A program made the position numbers and the translations under genes. Below the pieces are notes generated by a model that worked only from the letters and a program-made list of their open reading frames with translations, did no database searches and was not told the DNA's origin. From Nipponacmea schrenckii (taxonomy: Eukaryota; Mollusca; Gastropoda; Lottiidae), in the NCBI GenBank assembly GCA_030562195.1, contig JAUJPP010000005.1, forward strand, positions 39,915,106-39,979,105: a stretch of 64,000 nt of DNA. The letters run 5' to 3'. This document shows positions 10,971 to 21,326 of the stretch, piece after piece; the first letter of the stretch is position 1, and each line of letters opens with the position of its first letter.

Positions 10971-12339
10971 TTATTATATGTACCTAGTAAAAATCAAAGC
11001 GTCAATATGATGATTTAGTACTTATGTCTTTCAGGGAATATTATCTCAAAGATTATTTTTTATTTAATATCTCAAATTATGAAAAATAACTTGATATTTT
11101 TCGACTAGAAATATCTGTAGAGTTAACTGTACAATACAATCAGTGTCTGTTTAATACCATTAATTATAGACTGAAGACATATTACCTCTCTACTTTAAAC
11201 AATGATTATTACATGATCTCTTGATACCATGGTCTGTGAATGTTTATTCCTATATTTTGAATAATTTATGTTATATTTACAATAATGATTATTATGATTA
11301 AATATTAATTGTTCTCTATACGGTTATATTGAGCCTTGGACAATTATTTCTATATATTAATATACAGAAGGATGGAAGTGGAGATTAGACTGAGTCTAAT
11401 AGGTGTTATAGAACAGTGAAAATGCCCTGCCTGCACATAACAAAACTTCTCATTTTAAATAAACTACCAGATAGCAAATTATGCCATCGCTATTTAAATG
11501 CTTTACTTATAGACTATAGTATGGTTTTAAAAATTAAATTTTTTGTCTGTTTAAGACCAGTAGAAAGGCTGTTTGACATTATGTTGTTACTTAGTTTTCT
11601 TAAAACGAAATCAAGCGAAATATGAAATTAAAAGAACAGAAAGAAATAAAACCGGAGAGGTGATATAATCTCAAGTGAACAATTTTATAATTCTTAGAAA
11701 TAATATAACAATGGAGAAATTTTATAAATCAATTCAGAGGAAGCTGATAACTTAGAAATAAATGTTACTTTAATACAAGTGAAGGGAAGCAACTCTTGTC
11801 AATTGTAGTGCTCATTTACTGTCTACTGAGAATGTGGAAATATTACTTGTGTTCATATTTAGGTCATTTGATTGATGAGTTCTGTTCGTTAGCGATTCAT
11901 ACAATCAACCAGATGTTCAATAAAATAAGTTAAAACAGAACACGTTCCGTGTGAGTTTAAAATACTGTATTTGTATACAGAACTTCAACAATTTGATCTG
12001 AAATAAATCAACTTCATTTGTAAAATTATGATTCGAGAACTCAACAATGACCTATGTTTTCATAGAATAAAATGAATAAGTAATTTCAATATCAATCCTT
12101 ATTAATACTTATTATTAGAATTAAATCACAGAGTCCTGATCCATCAAGTTAAATTCTCACAATTTGAAACTTTGTGTGAATATTACCACTGAATTCTGGT
12201 CAACTTGACATCACAATAAGAAACTTCTGTTTTCACTGAAATTCTCATTTGACAGTAACTCTTCTCACAGTTGTTGAAATGTTGTAGATGACATGGCAGC
12301 TTGCTCGAAAATATTTCTAACAAATCCATCATAAATGAA

Positions 12340-12585
12340 TCAGCAACTACTTGAAGAAGGCATGGTTTCCTTGGAACTATCTCCAGGTGAGGAAGGAGAT
12401 GAACTACCAGTAGGTGATGTGGCTCGAGATAATCGTCTGCGTTCTTTCCGTATTTCTTTCAACCTCTGTGTAATAATACGCCTCATAACTTTATATTTAT
12501 ATTGTAGTTGAGATATGTATTCATTTTCTTCTCGAGATAAAACAATTAGGAAATTATTTAACTCTGGTAGACTGAAACCATCCCA
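12340..12585 (-). CDS. RASSF1/5: RASSF exon G: SARAH domain and C-terminus
   Basis: The terminal coding exon has 81 codons plus TGA (12340-12342). Its acceptor is TATATATTTACAG, and it is entered in phase 0. It opens with WDGFSLPELNNFLIVLSREE, a close match to the start of RASSF SARAH domains (WDAFSMPELHNFL in vertebrate RASSF1). It continues as a charged helix (NEYISQLQYKYKVMRR, RLKEIRKERRRL) and ends in a Ser/Pro-rich tail, TGSSSPSSPGDSSKE. SARAH is an antiparallel dimer helix that pairs with the SARAH of MST1/2 (Hippo). The first 45 nt of this exon and its acceptor are the source of the upstream 62-bp array, so the correct acceptor must be chosen among many lookalikes. Confidence 0.92.
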   Translation of the reverse strand, partial: WDGFSLPELNNFLIVLSREENEYISQLQYKYKVMRRIITQRLKEIRKERRRLSRATSPTGSSSPSSPGDSSKETMPSSSSC

Positions 12586-14042
12586 CTGTAAATATATAAT
12601 AAAACAATGAGGAAATTATTTAACTCTGTAGACTGAAACCATCCCACTGTAAATATAAATATAACAATGAGGAAATTATTTAACCCTCTGGTAGATGAAT
12701 ACCATCCCACTAAATTAAAATATAACAATGAGGAAATTATTAATCTGTAGACTCTCCACTGAAATAATATTAACAATTAGGAAATTATTTAACTCTGGTA
12801 GACTGAAACCATCCCACTGTAAATATATAATAAAACAATGAGGAAATTATTTAACTCTGGTAGACTGAAACCATCCCACTGTAAATATATAATATAACAA
12901 TGAGGAAATTATTTAACTCTGGTAGACTGAAACCATCCCACTGTAAATATATAATATAACAATTAGGAAATTATTTAACTCTGGTAGACTGAAACCATCC
13001 CACTGTAAATATATAATATAACAATGAGGAAATTATTTAACTCTGGTAGACTGAAACCATCCCACTGTAAATATATAATAAAACAATGAGGAAATTATTT
13101 AACTCTGGTAGACTGAAACCATCCCACTGTAAATATATAATAAAACAATGAGGAAATTATTTAACTCGGTAGACTGAAACCATCCCACTGTAAATATATA
13201 ATATAACAATGAGGAAATTATTTAACTCTGGTAGACTGAAACCATCCCACTGTAAATATATATATAACAATGAGGAAATTATTTAACTCTGGTAGACTGA
13301 AACCATCTCACTGTAAATATATAATATAACAATGAGGAAATTATTTAACTCTGGTAGACTGAAACCATCCCACTGTAAATATATAATATAACAATGAGGA
13401 AATTATTTAACTCTGGTAGACTGAAACCATCCCACTGTAAATATATAATAAACAATTAGGAAATTATTTAACTCTGGTAGACTGAAACCATCCCACTGTA
13501 AATATATAATATAACAATGAGGAAATTATTTAACTCTGGTAGACTGAAACCATCCCACTGTAAATATATAATAAAAACAATGAGGAAATTATTTAACTCT
13601 GGTAGACTGAAACCATCCCACTGTAAATATATAATATAACAATGAGGAAATTATTTAACTCTGGTAGACTGAAACCATCCCACTGTAAATATATAATATA
13701 ACAATGAGGAAATTATTTAACTCTGGTAGACTGAAACCATCCCACTGTAAAATATAATAAACAATGAGGAAATTATTTAACTCTGGTAGACTGAAACCAT
13801 CCCACTGTAAATATATAATAAAACAATGAGGAAATTATTTAACTCTGGTAGACTGAAACCATCCCACTGTAAATATATAATATAACAATGAGGAAATTAT
13901 TTAACTCTGGTAGACTGAAACCATCCCACTGTAAATATATAATAAAACAATGAGGAAATTATTTAACTCTGGTAGACTGAAACCATCCCACTGTAAATAT
14001 ATAATAAAACAATGAGGAAATTATTTAACTCTGGTAGACTGT
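12541..14042 (-). repeat. 62-bp minisatellite built from a splice acceptor plus the start of the SARAH exon, about 25 copies
   Basis: On the minus strand each unit reads TTATATATTTACAG, then TGGGATGGTTTCAGTCTACC, then AGAGTTAAATAATTTCCTCA, then TTGTT. That is 17 bp of intron end, the AG acceptor and 45 nt of exon G. Copy 1 is the functional exon itself (12541-12585). About 24 further copies lie upstream in the gene, to 14042. Twenty-two of the 25 keep the ATTTACAG acceptor. The two copies at about 12660-12775 have lost it, and the most distal copy is truncated. The array fills about three quarters of the 1926-bp intron F-G. No unit has a good 5' donor. Confidence 0.93.
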
Positions 14043-14074
14043 TAAATATCCTAGAGTTATAAACAGCAATCTTT

Positions 14075-14250
14075 AGTTGAATTAAGGAATAAATGAATGG
14101 ATCTTGTTATTGTTATGGGGAAAAAAACGCTGGTTTATTACAGGACAAGACAAATAACCCGATAAAGCGAGTCATGTACGTCTTTCACATGATAAATCTA
14201 AGGTTTATTTCTCCATAACAATAACAAGATCAGCATTCATTCATAAATCT
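14075..14250. repeat. Fold-back element next to the distal end of the acceptor array
   Basis: A perfect 19-bp inverted repeat (GATCTTGTTATTGTTATGG at 14100-14118, its complement at 14213-14231) is flanked by further imperfect pairing (ATAAATGAATG against CATTCATTCATAAAT). Its left end lies some 30 bp from the end of the 62-bp array. The loop carries no gene. Confidence 0.65.
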
Positions 14251-14511
14251 AAGGACCACCATCTTCACAAAGTTAGACTTTGTGTCTAATGCCTAGACCA
14301 CAAAAGCCACTGTCTTATATAACACAGATTGAAAATGTAGCAATTTGATGTTATTGTGAGCTAGAAACCACAGCCAATGATAGCCCATTACATATACTGT
14401 GAATTGGGGAAACAAAACAATAACAGAATTTACCTCCTATTAAGACAGTAAGAAATAACAAGAAAGTAAGAAAAGTGAGGTTTGTAGTAAATATTTTAGA
14501 GTTAAACGTAC

Positions 14512-14630
14512 CACTATTTCACCAGTTTCGTTCTCCTGTAACACAAGCCTGTATCGTTTCAGATGTTCTGTGTCCCAGTCTAAACAAATATGTAGAGGGT
14601 ATTCTTTATCTGTAACTCTCCGTAATTTTA
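14512..14630 (-). CDS. RASSF1/5: RASSF exon F: C-terminal part of the Ras-association domain
   Basis: 119 nt, entered in phase 1 and left in phase 0, with donor GTG|GTACGT (less usual than GTAAGT). It encodes KLRRVTDKEYPLHICLDWDT, then EHLKRYRLVLQENETGEIV. Vertebrate RASSF proteins have LRKL-DDEQPLRLRLLAG and LSFVLKENDSGEV at this place. It completes the RA fold, and GEIV runs straight into WDGFS of exon G. Confidence 0.9.
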
Positions 14631-15791
14631 CTGTAAAATACAAAAAAATAATCTATTATCTCCCTTGTATTGTTGACAAGTTATCTAAATATCTAACTGT
14701 TAAGGCCTAGAAATTAATGCGCTTTCCCAAAAAAATTAATGCGGAACATGGGGTATGAACAAGAGGGGAAAGAAAACCAAAATTAAAATGCTATTTTTGG
14801 TTTGATATTGTTGTGGGGGGCATTTTTTAATATCATACCAAAAGAAAAATGCTTCCCTGGAAGACAAGACAGCTTTTTTGCTTGTATTTATCTTTTCTAA
14901 TCGTATAAATTAACGAAAAACTATTTGTTCTTAAAATCGTTTTTTGATTACAATCGGGCTTTCCAACTTTTGAGATCAATTAAAACCCTTAAATTAACTT
15001 AACCCTCTCCATTTTGACAAAATAAATTTTGAAATATATATTTAAAAATGCGGATCAAAATTAATGCGATCGCAGAAAGTTCGTATTAACGATAATTTCT
15101 ATCTCGCAATAATTTGTAGCCTTACAGTATACTGACTTATTTCATAACCATGGTGAAAGGAAACCATAGAAACAAACTGAGAACCAAAACTTATTCCCTT
15201 TTTAACAAATATAATGAGATCTATAAGATTATTTTTAACCACTCAAAGTTTGAACAGTGGGACAAGTTCTTGCTAACAATGATGGGATAGCTAAACCTAC
15301 AACCATTACCAAAGTAGCTATCATTTGGTTTGAGCTATTTGTCATTGTGAGAAACAGGTATTGCATAGATTGGTTTAATATAATACCATAAGAACATGCT
15401 TATACCCTGGTTTAACACAAGTACACCATTGATATACTGTATCATTATAGTATTATCATTGTACTATATATCATATCATGTATACTGTCAACCCAAACTA
15501 TCACATTGTTCTTAAGTCTTGATATTTTCCGATAGAAAAGTAGTTGCAAGGTCAGGCAATTATCCAACTCTTTGACAACATCACTTAAGACCACTGTAAG
15601 ATTAAGACTATATATCTCTCCAGTATTTGACAGTATCAATTGAGACCAGTATATGATTGAGATCACAACGCAGTCATTATCCTTGAGTCCTGATTCTGGT
15701 AACTAGGTAAGATGTGTTCTGGTATGATAGACTGTAAAAAATATTGTATATAATAAGTATTGATGTATGGTATATAAATATGGTATCTTAC
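14631..15791. other. RASSF intron E-F with a decayed repeat element
   Basis: 1161 bp. Between about 14705 and 15090 AATTAATGCG recurs (14713, 14732, 15060). An inverted pair, TTTTGGTTTGATATT against AATATCATACCAAAA, spans a G-run near 14813. It looks like a decayed non-autonomous transposon, but its ends are not clear. The rest is AT-rich and featureless. Confidence 0.45.
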
Positions 15792-15901
15792 CTATTTTGT
15801 GACCATCAAACTCCTGCTCATACATAGCAAACTTCCTAGGGTGATCTATTATATGGAATTTCTTTAATAGATCTCCTATCACTTCCTTTGTTGTTGTTTT
15901 A
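15792..15901 (-). CDS. RASSF1/5: RASSF exon E: middle of the Ras-association domain
   Basis: 110 nt; acceptor ATTTTACAG, donor G|GTAAGA. The codon shared with exon D is AG|T (Ser). It encodes KTTTKEVIGDLLKKFHIIDH, then PRKFAMYEQEFDGHKI. The TTTKEVI, LLKKF and NPRKFA-type motifs are nearly the same in vertebrate RASSF1/5 and form the core of the RA fold. Confidence 0.93.
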
Positions 15902-16013
15902 CTGTAAAATATACAATTATAATCATATAACAAGGGAATAAATAATAACAAGGTACATATTTACCTTCATTCTAAATGTTATTCAAATCTAATCATTATA
16001 ATATCATAGGAGT

Positions 16014-16215
16014 AAAACCCTATTTAACTCCCATAAAACCCTATTTAACTCCCATAAATCCATATTTAACTCCCATAAAACCCTATTTAACTCCCATAAA
16101 ACCATATTTAACTCCCATAAAACCATATTTAACTCCCATAAATCCATATTTAACTCCCATAAAACCCTATTTAACTCCCATAAATCCATATTTAACTCCC
16201 ATAAAACCCAATTAA
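16014..16215. repeat. 21-bp minisatellite, about 9-10 copies, in RASSF intron D-E
   Basis: Units AAAACCCTATTTAACTCCCA plus T, with the variants AATCCATATTT and AACCATATTT. Because 21 is a multiple of three, both strands stay open across the array (repeated NPYLTPIK-type and LWELNMD-type peptides). That is a length artefact, not a gene. Intron D-E (15902-16589) holds nothing else. Confidence 0.93.
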
Positions 16216-16589
16216 ACTCCCATTGAGGACTAGCTGTAGATCAATCTGTTAGAGCTTGGGTATTTGACATTATCTTATAGTTATAAAGAACAATGATGGT
16301 CATAGGTTCCAATATCAGTCAGCTTGTACAAGGTGCAAGAATCTAAAATCCATGTACAAACAAAGCTGTTTATTTCTTCCTTCATTTGTTTTGTTTCAAC
16401 ATAATTCCCTAATAAAAACAATGATGGATATGAGGTCACCATATGTAGATTGGGTGACAGATCAAAAGCGGTAGAAATCTGACGAAATTGGTAGATCACA
16501 CATGTATGTAAATTAACAAGCAACAAATAATCCTATCTCAAAGCCCTGATAGCTAAACAATATAACAAGGGCAATAACTCTTGACCTAC

Positions 16590-16783
16590 CTTGAAGTGTG
16601 GATGGATTTAACAGTGTCTCTAGGCATATAGAAGGCTATAGATTGTGTGTTCTGTTCTACTATATGTTCCTTTGTTAACATTTCATATATAGACGGAGGT
16701 CGAACTCCTAGAGACATTGTGATTGGTCGAATGAAATTGAGGGTGACCTTGAGAAAGCCTTGGAATGTTTCACCACCTTCGTC
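16590..16783 (-). CDS. RASSF1/5: RASSF exon D: N-terminal part of the Ras-association domain
   Basis: 194 nt, entered in phase 0 and left in phase 2; acceptor TATCTTTACAG, donor AG|GTAGGT. It encodes DEGGETFQGFLKVTLNFIRP, then ITMSLGVRPPSIYEML, then NTQSIAFYMPRDTVKSIHTS. The GFxKVxLxxxRP strand, the PPS segment and the FYxPxDxVKxxH motif mark the start of the RA domain of RASSF1/3/5, which contacts Ras or Rap GTPases. Confidence 0.93.
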
Positions 16784-16875
16784 CTGTAAAGATACAAATA
16801 AACAGTAAATTAAAAATCATAAAATTGCATAAAAGAAAAGAAGTCTGAAGATAGGGGACCATAATATTGAGAAGA

Positions 16876-17769
16876 TGCTAGAAACAATGCTAGAAGATAA
16901 GACCCTAGGATATCCTAAAAGAAAAGACCCTAGGATATCATAGAAAGAGTGTTAGAAGTTAAGACCCTAGGATATCCTAGAAACAGTGCTAGAAGATAAG
17001 ACCCTAGGATATCCTAGAAATAGTGCTAGAAGATAAGACCCTAGGATATCCTAAAAACAGTGATAGAAAATAAGACCTCAGGATAACCTAGGAACAGTGC
17101 TAGAAGATAAGACCTAAGATATCCTAGAAACAGTGCTAGAAGATAAGACCCTAGGATATCCTAGAAACAGTGCTAGAAGATAAGACCCTAGGATATCCTA
17201 GGAACAGTGCTAGAAGATAAGACCCTAGGATATACTAGAAACAGTGCTAGAAGATAAGACCCTAGGATATCCTAGAAACAGTGCTAGAAGATAAGACCCT
17301 AGGATATCCTAGGAACAGTGCTAGAAGACAAGACCCTAGGATACCAAAACAGTGCTAGAAGATAAGACCCTAGGATTATCTCTAGAAACAGTGCTAGAAG
17401 ACAAGACCCTAGGATATCCTAGAAACAGTGCTAGAAGATAAGACCCTAGGATATCCTAGGAACAGTGCTAGAAGACAAGACCCTAGGATAGCCTAGAAAC
17501 AGTGCTAGAAGATTAGACCCTAGGCTATCCTAGAAACAGCGCTAGAGCTATCGTAGGAACAGTGCTACAAAATAAGACCCTAGGATATCCTAGGAACAGT
17601 GCTACAAGATAAGATCCTAGGACGTCTTAGGAATTGTCCTAGAAGATAAAACCCAAGGATATCCTAGAAACAGTGCTAGAAGATAAGACCCTAGGAACAG
17701 AGCTTGAATACAAGACCATAGGATAAACTAGGAACAGTGCTAGATGATAAGACACTAGGATATCCTAGT
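16876..17769. repeat. 37-bp minisatellite with a 14-bp palindrome, about 24 copies
   Basis: Units of about 37 bp: GCTAGAAGATAAGACCCTAG then GATATCCTAGAAACAGT. Most copies contain the perfect palindrome CTAGGATATCCTAG. Variation is concentrated at the two ends of the array. Confidence 0.95.
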
Positions 17770-18194
17770 TAGCATGAAAATATCGCTTCGAGAATTCAGG
17801 GCAGGGTGTTGGAAGTGTTTATTATTGTGTGTCTTTGACTGTGAAAGGTCTGCTGGCACTCTAACAGATATTACAGTATTCTATATTAGTCATTTAACTG
17901 ACACGATATAATGATTATTATTTGTGTGTTTTAGAAATTCTGATATAATGATTATTACATACAGATTGTAATGACTAATTAATGGAAAAACCAAAACACT
18001 AATTATTGTTAGATTGCTGGTACTGAATTCTCAGGTTCCGGCTGCCCCCAGAGCCAATCCCTACTGTAGAACTTCAAACTAATAAAACCTGTGCTGGTGC
18101 TTTGTATTTTCTTACATTAGAGCTAAGTTACAACCTTTCCTCCATTATTATTACCCCCTATATAAATTATGATTATATAAACAACTTCTGACTC

Positions 18195-18470
18195 TTAAAA
18201 TAACGTCACTAAACAATTCCTAATGGTAAAGTAACATCAGTGACTCAGTGTCATTTCTTAATAATTCAAAGACTTATATAGAGTCAATAACAAAGCAAAA
18301 TGACGTCACTAAACAATCCTATTGGTAAGATACTGTGAGTGTCTTTTCTCAATAATTCAAAGACTTATATAGAGTCAATAACAAAGCAAAATGACGTCAC
18401 TAAAAAATTCCTATTGGTAAGATACTGCGTCTTTTCTCAATAATTCAAAGACTATATAACAAAAACTATC
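18195..18470. repeat. About 95-bp tandem repeat carrying CRE-type sites, three copies
   Basis: Three units share ATAATTCAAAGACTTATATA, GAGTCAATAACAAAGCAAAA, TGACGTCACTAAA and CCTATTGGTAAGATACTG. The 8-bp CREB/ATF palindrome TGACGTCA is perfect at 18301-18308 and 18392-18399, and present as TAACGTCA at 18201-18208. Each is followed about 15 bp later by an inverted CCAAT box, or by ATGG in the first unit. Confidence 0.7.
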
Positions 18471-18657
18471 AAAGAGATAATACATTATATCTCATATGAC
18501 TTAATGGTAATTAATTGGTAAAATGTTTTCTGGATGACTAATTAGTTACTCAGAGTACTTGTTGTTTTTTGGAATAATTTGGCATATTGACTAATAATTG
18601 AGACTTACATTAGACATTAATGAAGATCTATTTGGGCACAAAACCCATATTTCTTTC

Positions 18658-18921
18658 AAAATGAATGGAATTTTGCATCCTCATCTTGTGCACCTAATGG
18701 GCTACTGAATTCCAGCAACGCCATGAAGTGTGAAATGAGGGGTAATTTTGCTAGGGCAGCTGTAAAGGGACCTTCAATATGCACAACCTGGTGCACAAAG
18801 GGCCTCAATTTATTGTCCTGACCGAACAACTACATGCTTTGTCCATGACAGCCCCTCCAATCTGCATCACTGACAATGGCAACTGGGTTGAAAAATCCAA
18901 AAGAGCATCTTCGATCTTTAA
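18658..18921 (-). mobile_element. Diverged SINE copy, reverse orientation
   Basis: On the + strand it starts AAAATGAATGGAATTTTGCA (SINE tail). It continues through CACCTAATGGGCTA, GCCATGAAGTGTGAAATGAG and GCACAACCTGGTGCACAAAG, all matching the copy at 29592-29836. The tRNA-like head is too decayed to show clear A and B boxes. Confidence 0.6.
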
Positions 18922-19796
18922 GTTAGTGAGCTTATTTCATTCCAGTGTGATATTAATTAGCATGAAATATAATATATTTGCTGTATATTGTTTTTATACT
19001 TTGTTTACTAATGGTACTTAGTGTTTTTTGGAATAATTTGGCAAGTTCTATTTGACACTAGCATACCAATGGCATGATTGACAGCTACCATGCTGCTGTA
19101 TATTCATCTTTGTTTCACTCCAAGTGTTTTTACACCTCTATATTTGTTTTATTGGCAGGTGAGAAATAGAGCAAATTGTGTTTTGGGAATAATTTGGCAA
19201 GTACTCAGTGACATTCCCAAGCTTGATTGACAGCATCTCTGACAATGACTTCAATATTGTCCCACAAGGGTGATATCTATTTGTTATCATTGAGTTCTTA
19301 AACTGTTGTTCTGATTTTGGGTTCTGTTTTTAAATCATTGATTATTAGAGAACCAACTGACCAGAATCAGGACATGAGGATAATTAGCAGACAATTTAAA
19401 GGCATGACTTTGCCGAACTACTTTTCTATACCTGAAAATACAATGCCTTCTTATAAATTAAGTTGTAATTTGATAGCCTCCAATAAGCGTTGGGTCTGTT
19501 ATTCTTATAACGGAAGAATAACCTATAGTTTCAGATGACAGATGTTAAATGCTGATGTTTTTTCTGAATTTGAAACTAGAAATATAGAATCTATCGAATT
19601 TCAGGTTTTTAATTTATAATATTTTGGCAAGTTGTAATTGTGATTGATAAACCAGCCTCCATTGTCTGTTTCTTATCATGCAGTACGTGATGGAATAATT
19701 TCTTTGTTTCGGTATCACGATTGCCAAAATGTTACGTAATCAAAACTATCATCAACATACCAGATGGGTTGTCAGCCTAATATTTTCCACATCATT

Positions 19797-19908
19797 TAAA
19801 ATGAATTGAGTTCTATGTCCTAACCTTCTACACCTTATGGGCTAATGAAGATGGTCAATGCCATGCAGTGTGCAATGAGGAAATTTTGCCAGGTCTTCAG
19901 CATCAGCC
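19797..19908 (-). mobile_element. Partial SINE copy (3' half)
   Basis: AAAATGAATTGAGTTCTATG, then CACCTTATGGGCTAATGAAG, then GCCATGCAGTGTGCAATGAG, then TTTTGCCAGG. It matches the 3' half of the SINE family and stops before the tRNA-like head. Confidence 0.7.
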
Positions 19909-20831
19909 TTCTCGTTTTTAGTTAAGGTAAGGTATCTTCATTACTTCTTTCAGTATTTTTTTAAAGAACAAGAAGAACCATGGGACCACAACTCTGGGTT
20001 TAATATGGCATCATATGGCAGATTTCACCAACCAATAAACAGGTCACGACTCCATATTACATTCTTCTGCTCTACTAATGTTGTGCATCACTCTAAAAAT
20101 ATTTCTACTTCTGCTACTACCTGTTGCCAATAACAACATTAGTAAACATGTCTGAGAACTTTTGAAGGTCAGAAGACACTTTGTCTGACTCAGTCCTCAG
20201 GTGCAGATGCTTTTGCAAATATGCCAAATTTTTAGAGTTTCCTGTTTCTCAACATTTTTGTGGTAATATACAAACTACAGAACACTGGAACATTTTCTTT
20301 GATAAAACAGATAATAAACATAGATTAGTAAGTCTCAAAATTGTAACTTTTGAACAACGGAAGAAAATATTTTCAATTACACCATGTTTTTTCCTCAGTT
20401 AGCTGAATATGAAAACAAATTAGCAATATGAGAAGCCTTTTTACAAAGAGATTGCCTTAGAGTTTCTGGGGAAATTTCCATTTATAAACAATTTTTATAT
20501 CCATCAAGTCGAGTTGAAGAAAAAGATTTCTGCACATCTAACTCCCAATTCAAAACTCATCAAGTCAAGAGATCTCAGAACTTCAGACTCAAAACATATA
20601 CCTGGTCCATTTTATTATGTATAGTGAGTGTAAGTATTGTATAGTATCCCTACTATTTATTCTACCTCAAAACAAGTTGGACAGCTCGTGTTTTGTGGAC
20701 TGCTTGTTAAAGTGTTTAATAATTGGACCAGAATAAGAACAAATGTCCTCTGTTTGAATATAGTCATTCCACCATTCCAGCAGATAATATGTCAAAATAC
20801 ACCAATAGTAAAACCAAATAAAGTTACTTAC

Positions 20832-20984
20832 CGGTATGAATTCTGCGTTTGGAACATGATGATTATAATCATCAAGTCTACGTTTTAATTCTTCACGATT
20901 TAAAGTTGCCTCCCCTTTATGTTTGGGCAACTTATCATCTGGAATAGTGCCTGAACGATATCCGCTGTCTGTTTCATCATCTTC
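20832..20984 (-). CDS. RASSF1/5: RASSF exon C: linker before the Ras-association domain
   Basis: 153 nt, exactly 51 codons, phase 0 on both sides, so skipping it would keep the frame. Acceptor is TGTAATTCCAG, donor CCG|GTAAGT. It encodes EDDETDSGYRSGTIPDDKLP, then LNREELKRRLDDYNHHVP. The DSGYRSG and LKxxLDDYN motifs correspond to the SGY and IxxKIxxYN segment just ahead of RA in RASSF1/5. Confidence 0.9.
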
Positions 20985-21053
20985 CTGGAATTACAGACAA
21001 GTATTGGCATTTATATCAGTGTCTTATATTTTATAAATTATTACATACGAAAT

Positions 21054-21085
21054 GGGAGGGGGGGGGGGGTTAGGGGTTGTAGGGG
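21054..21085 (+). other. G-quadruplex-type G-run in RASSF intron B-C
   Basis: GGGAGGGGGGGGGGGG is followed by TTAGGGGTTGTAGGGG. This gives four or more runs of at least three G with short loops on the + strand, the template for RASSF. It sits in the 342-bp intron between exons B and C. Confidence 0.6.
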
Positions 21086-21326
21086 CTACATTCATACTTT
21101 CTCTATGTAAGCATAATAAAGAAAGGGAGGTAAATTTGTAGTGGCATTATAACAGTTGGATTGTCTTCATCTAGAGATTTAAGTGCTGTGTGTTTGAATC
21201 CTCATCAAGGGGAGAGTAACTTTAATTACAGGACCAATGCTTGTAAGAATCATCATGGAGCAGATTCAACCTTTATCAACTAAATGTGTTATATTACAAC
21301 CCTTCTATATATACAATTACACTTAC

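Larger units (their letters stand above)
8951..12339. other. Non-coding DNA downstream of the RASSF stop, probably including its 3' UTR
   Basis: No coding potential on either strand. It holds a full palindromic MITE (9727-9951), an (AT)n run at about 10436-10455, and a degenerate tandem repeat (10590-10970). The 3' UTR of the minus-strand RASSF gene must begin at 12339 and run leftwards. Its end cannot be fixed; TTTATT (AATAAA on the minus strand) at 11243-11248 is one possible signal. Confidence 0.5.
16784..20831. other. RASSF intron C-D, 4.0 kb, rich in repeats
   Basis: It contains the 37-bp palindromic minisatellite (16876-17769), the CRE-containing tandem repeat (18195-18470), two reverse SINE copies (18658-18921, 19797-19908) and a dispersed motif TTTTTTGGAATAATTTGGCA near 18561, 19021 and 19180. 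No coding exon fits the phase-0 junction between exons C and D. Confidence 0.7.

Noticed and set aside
12558..12776. Minus-strand open frame containing repeated LNNFLIV segments
   Set aside because: It is copies 1-4 of the acceptor/exon array read out of context, not a separate gene. The real exon reads through 12585-12340.
15976..16215. Repetitive proteins on both strands (PYLTPIK and LWELNMD types)
   Set aside because: A 21-bp unit keeps any stop-free frame open on both strands. There is no other sign of a gene.
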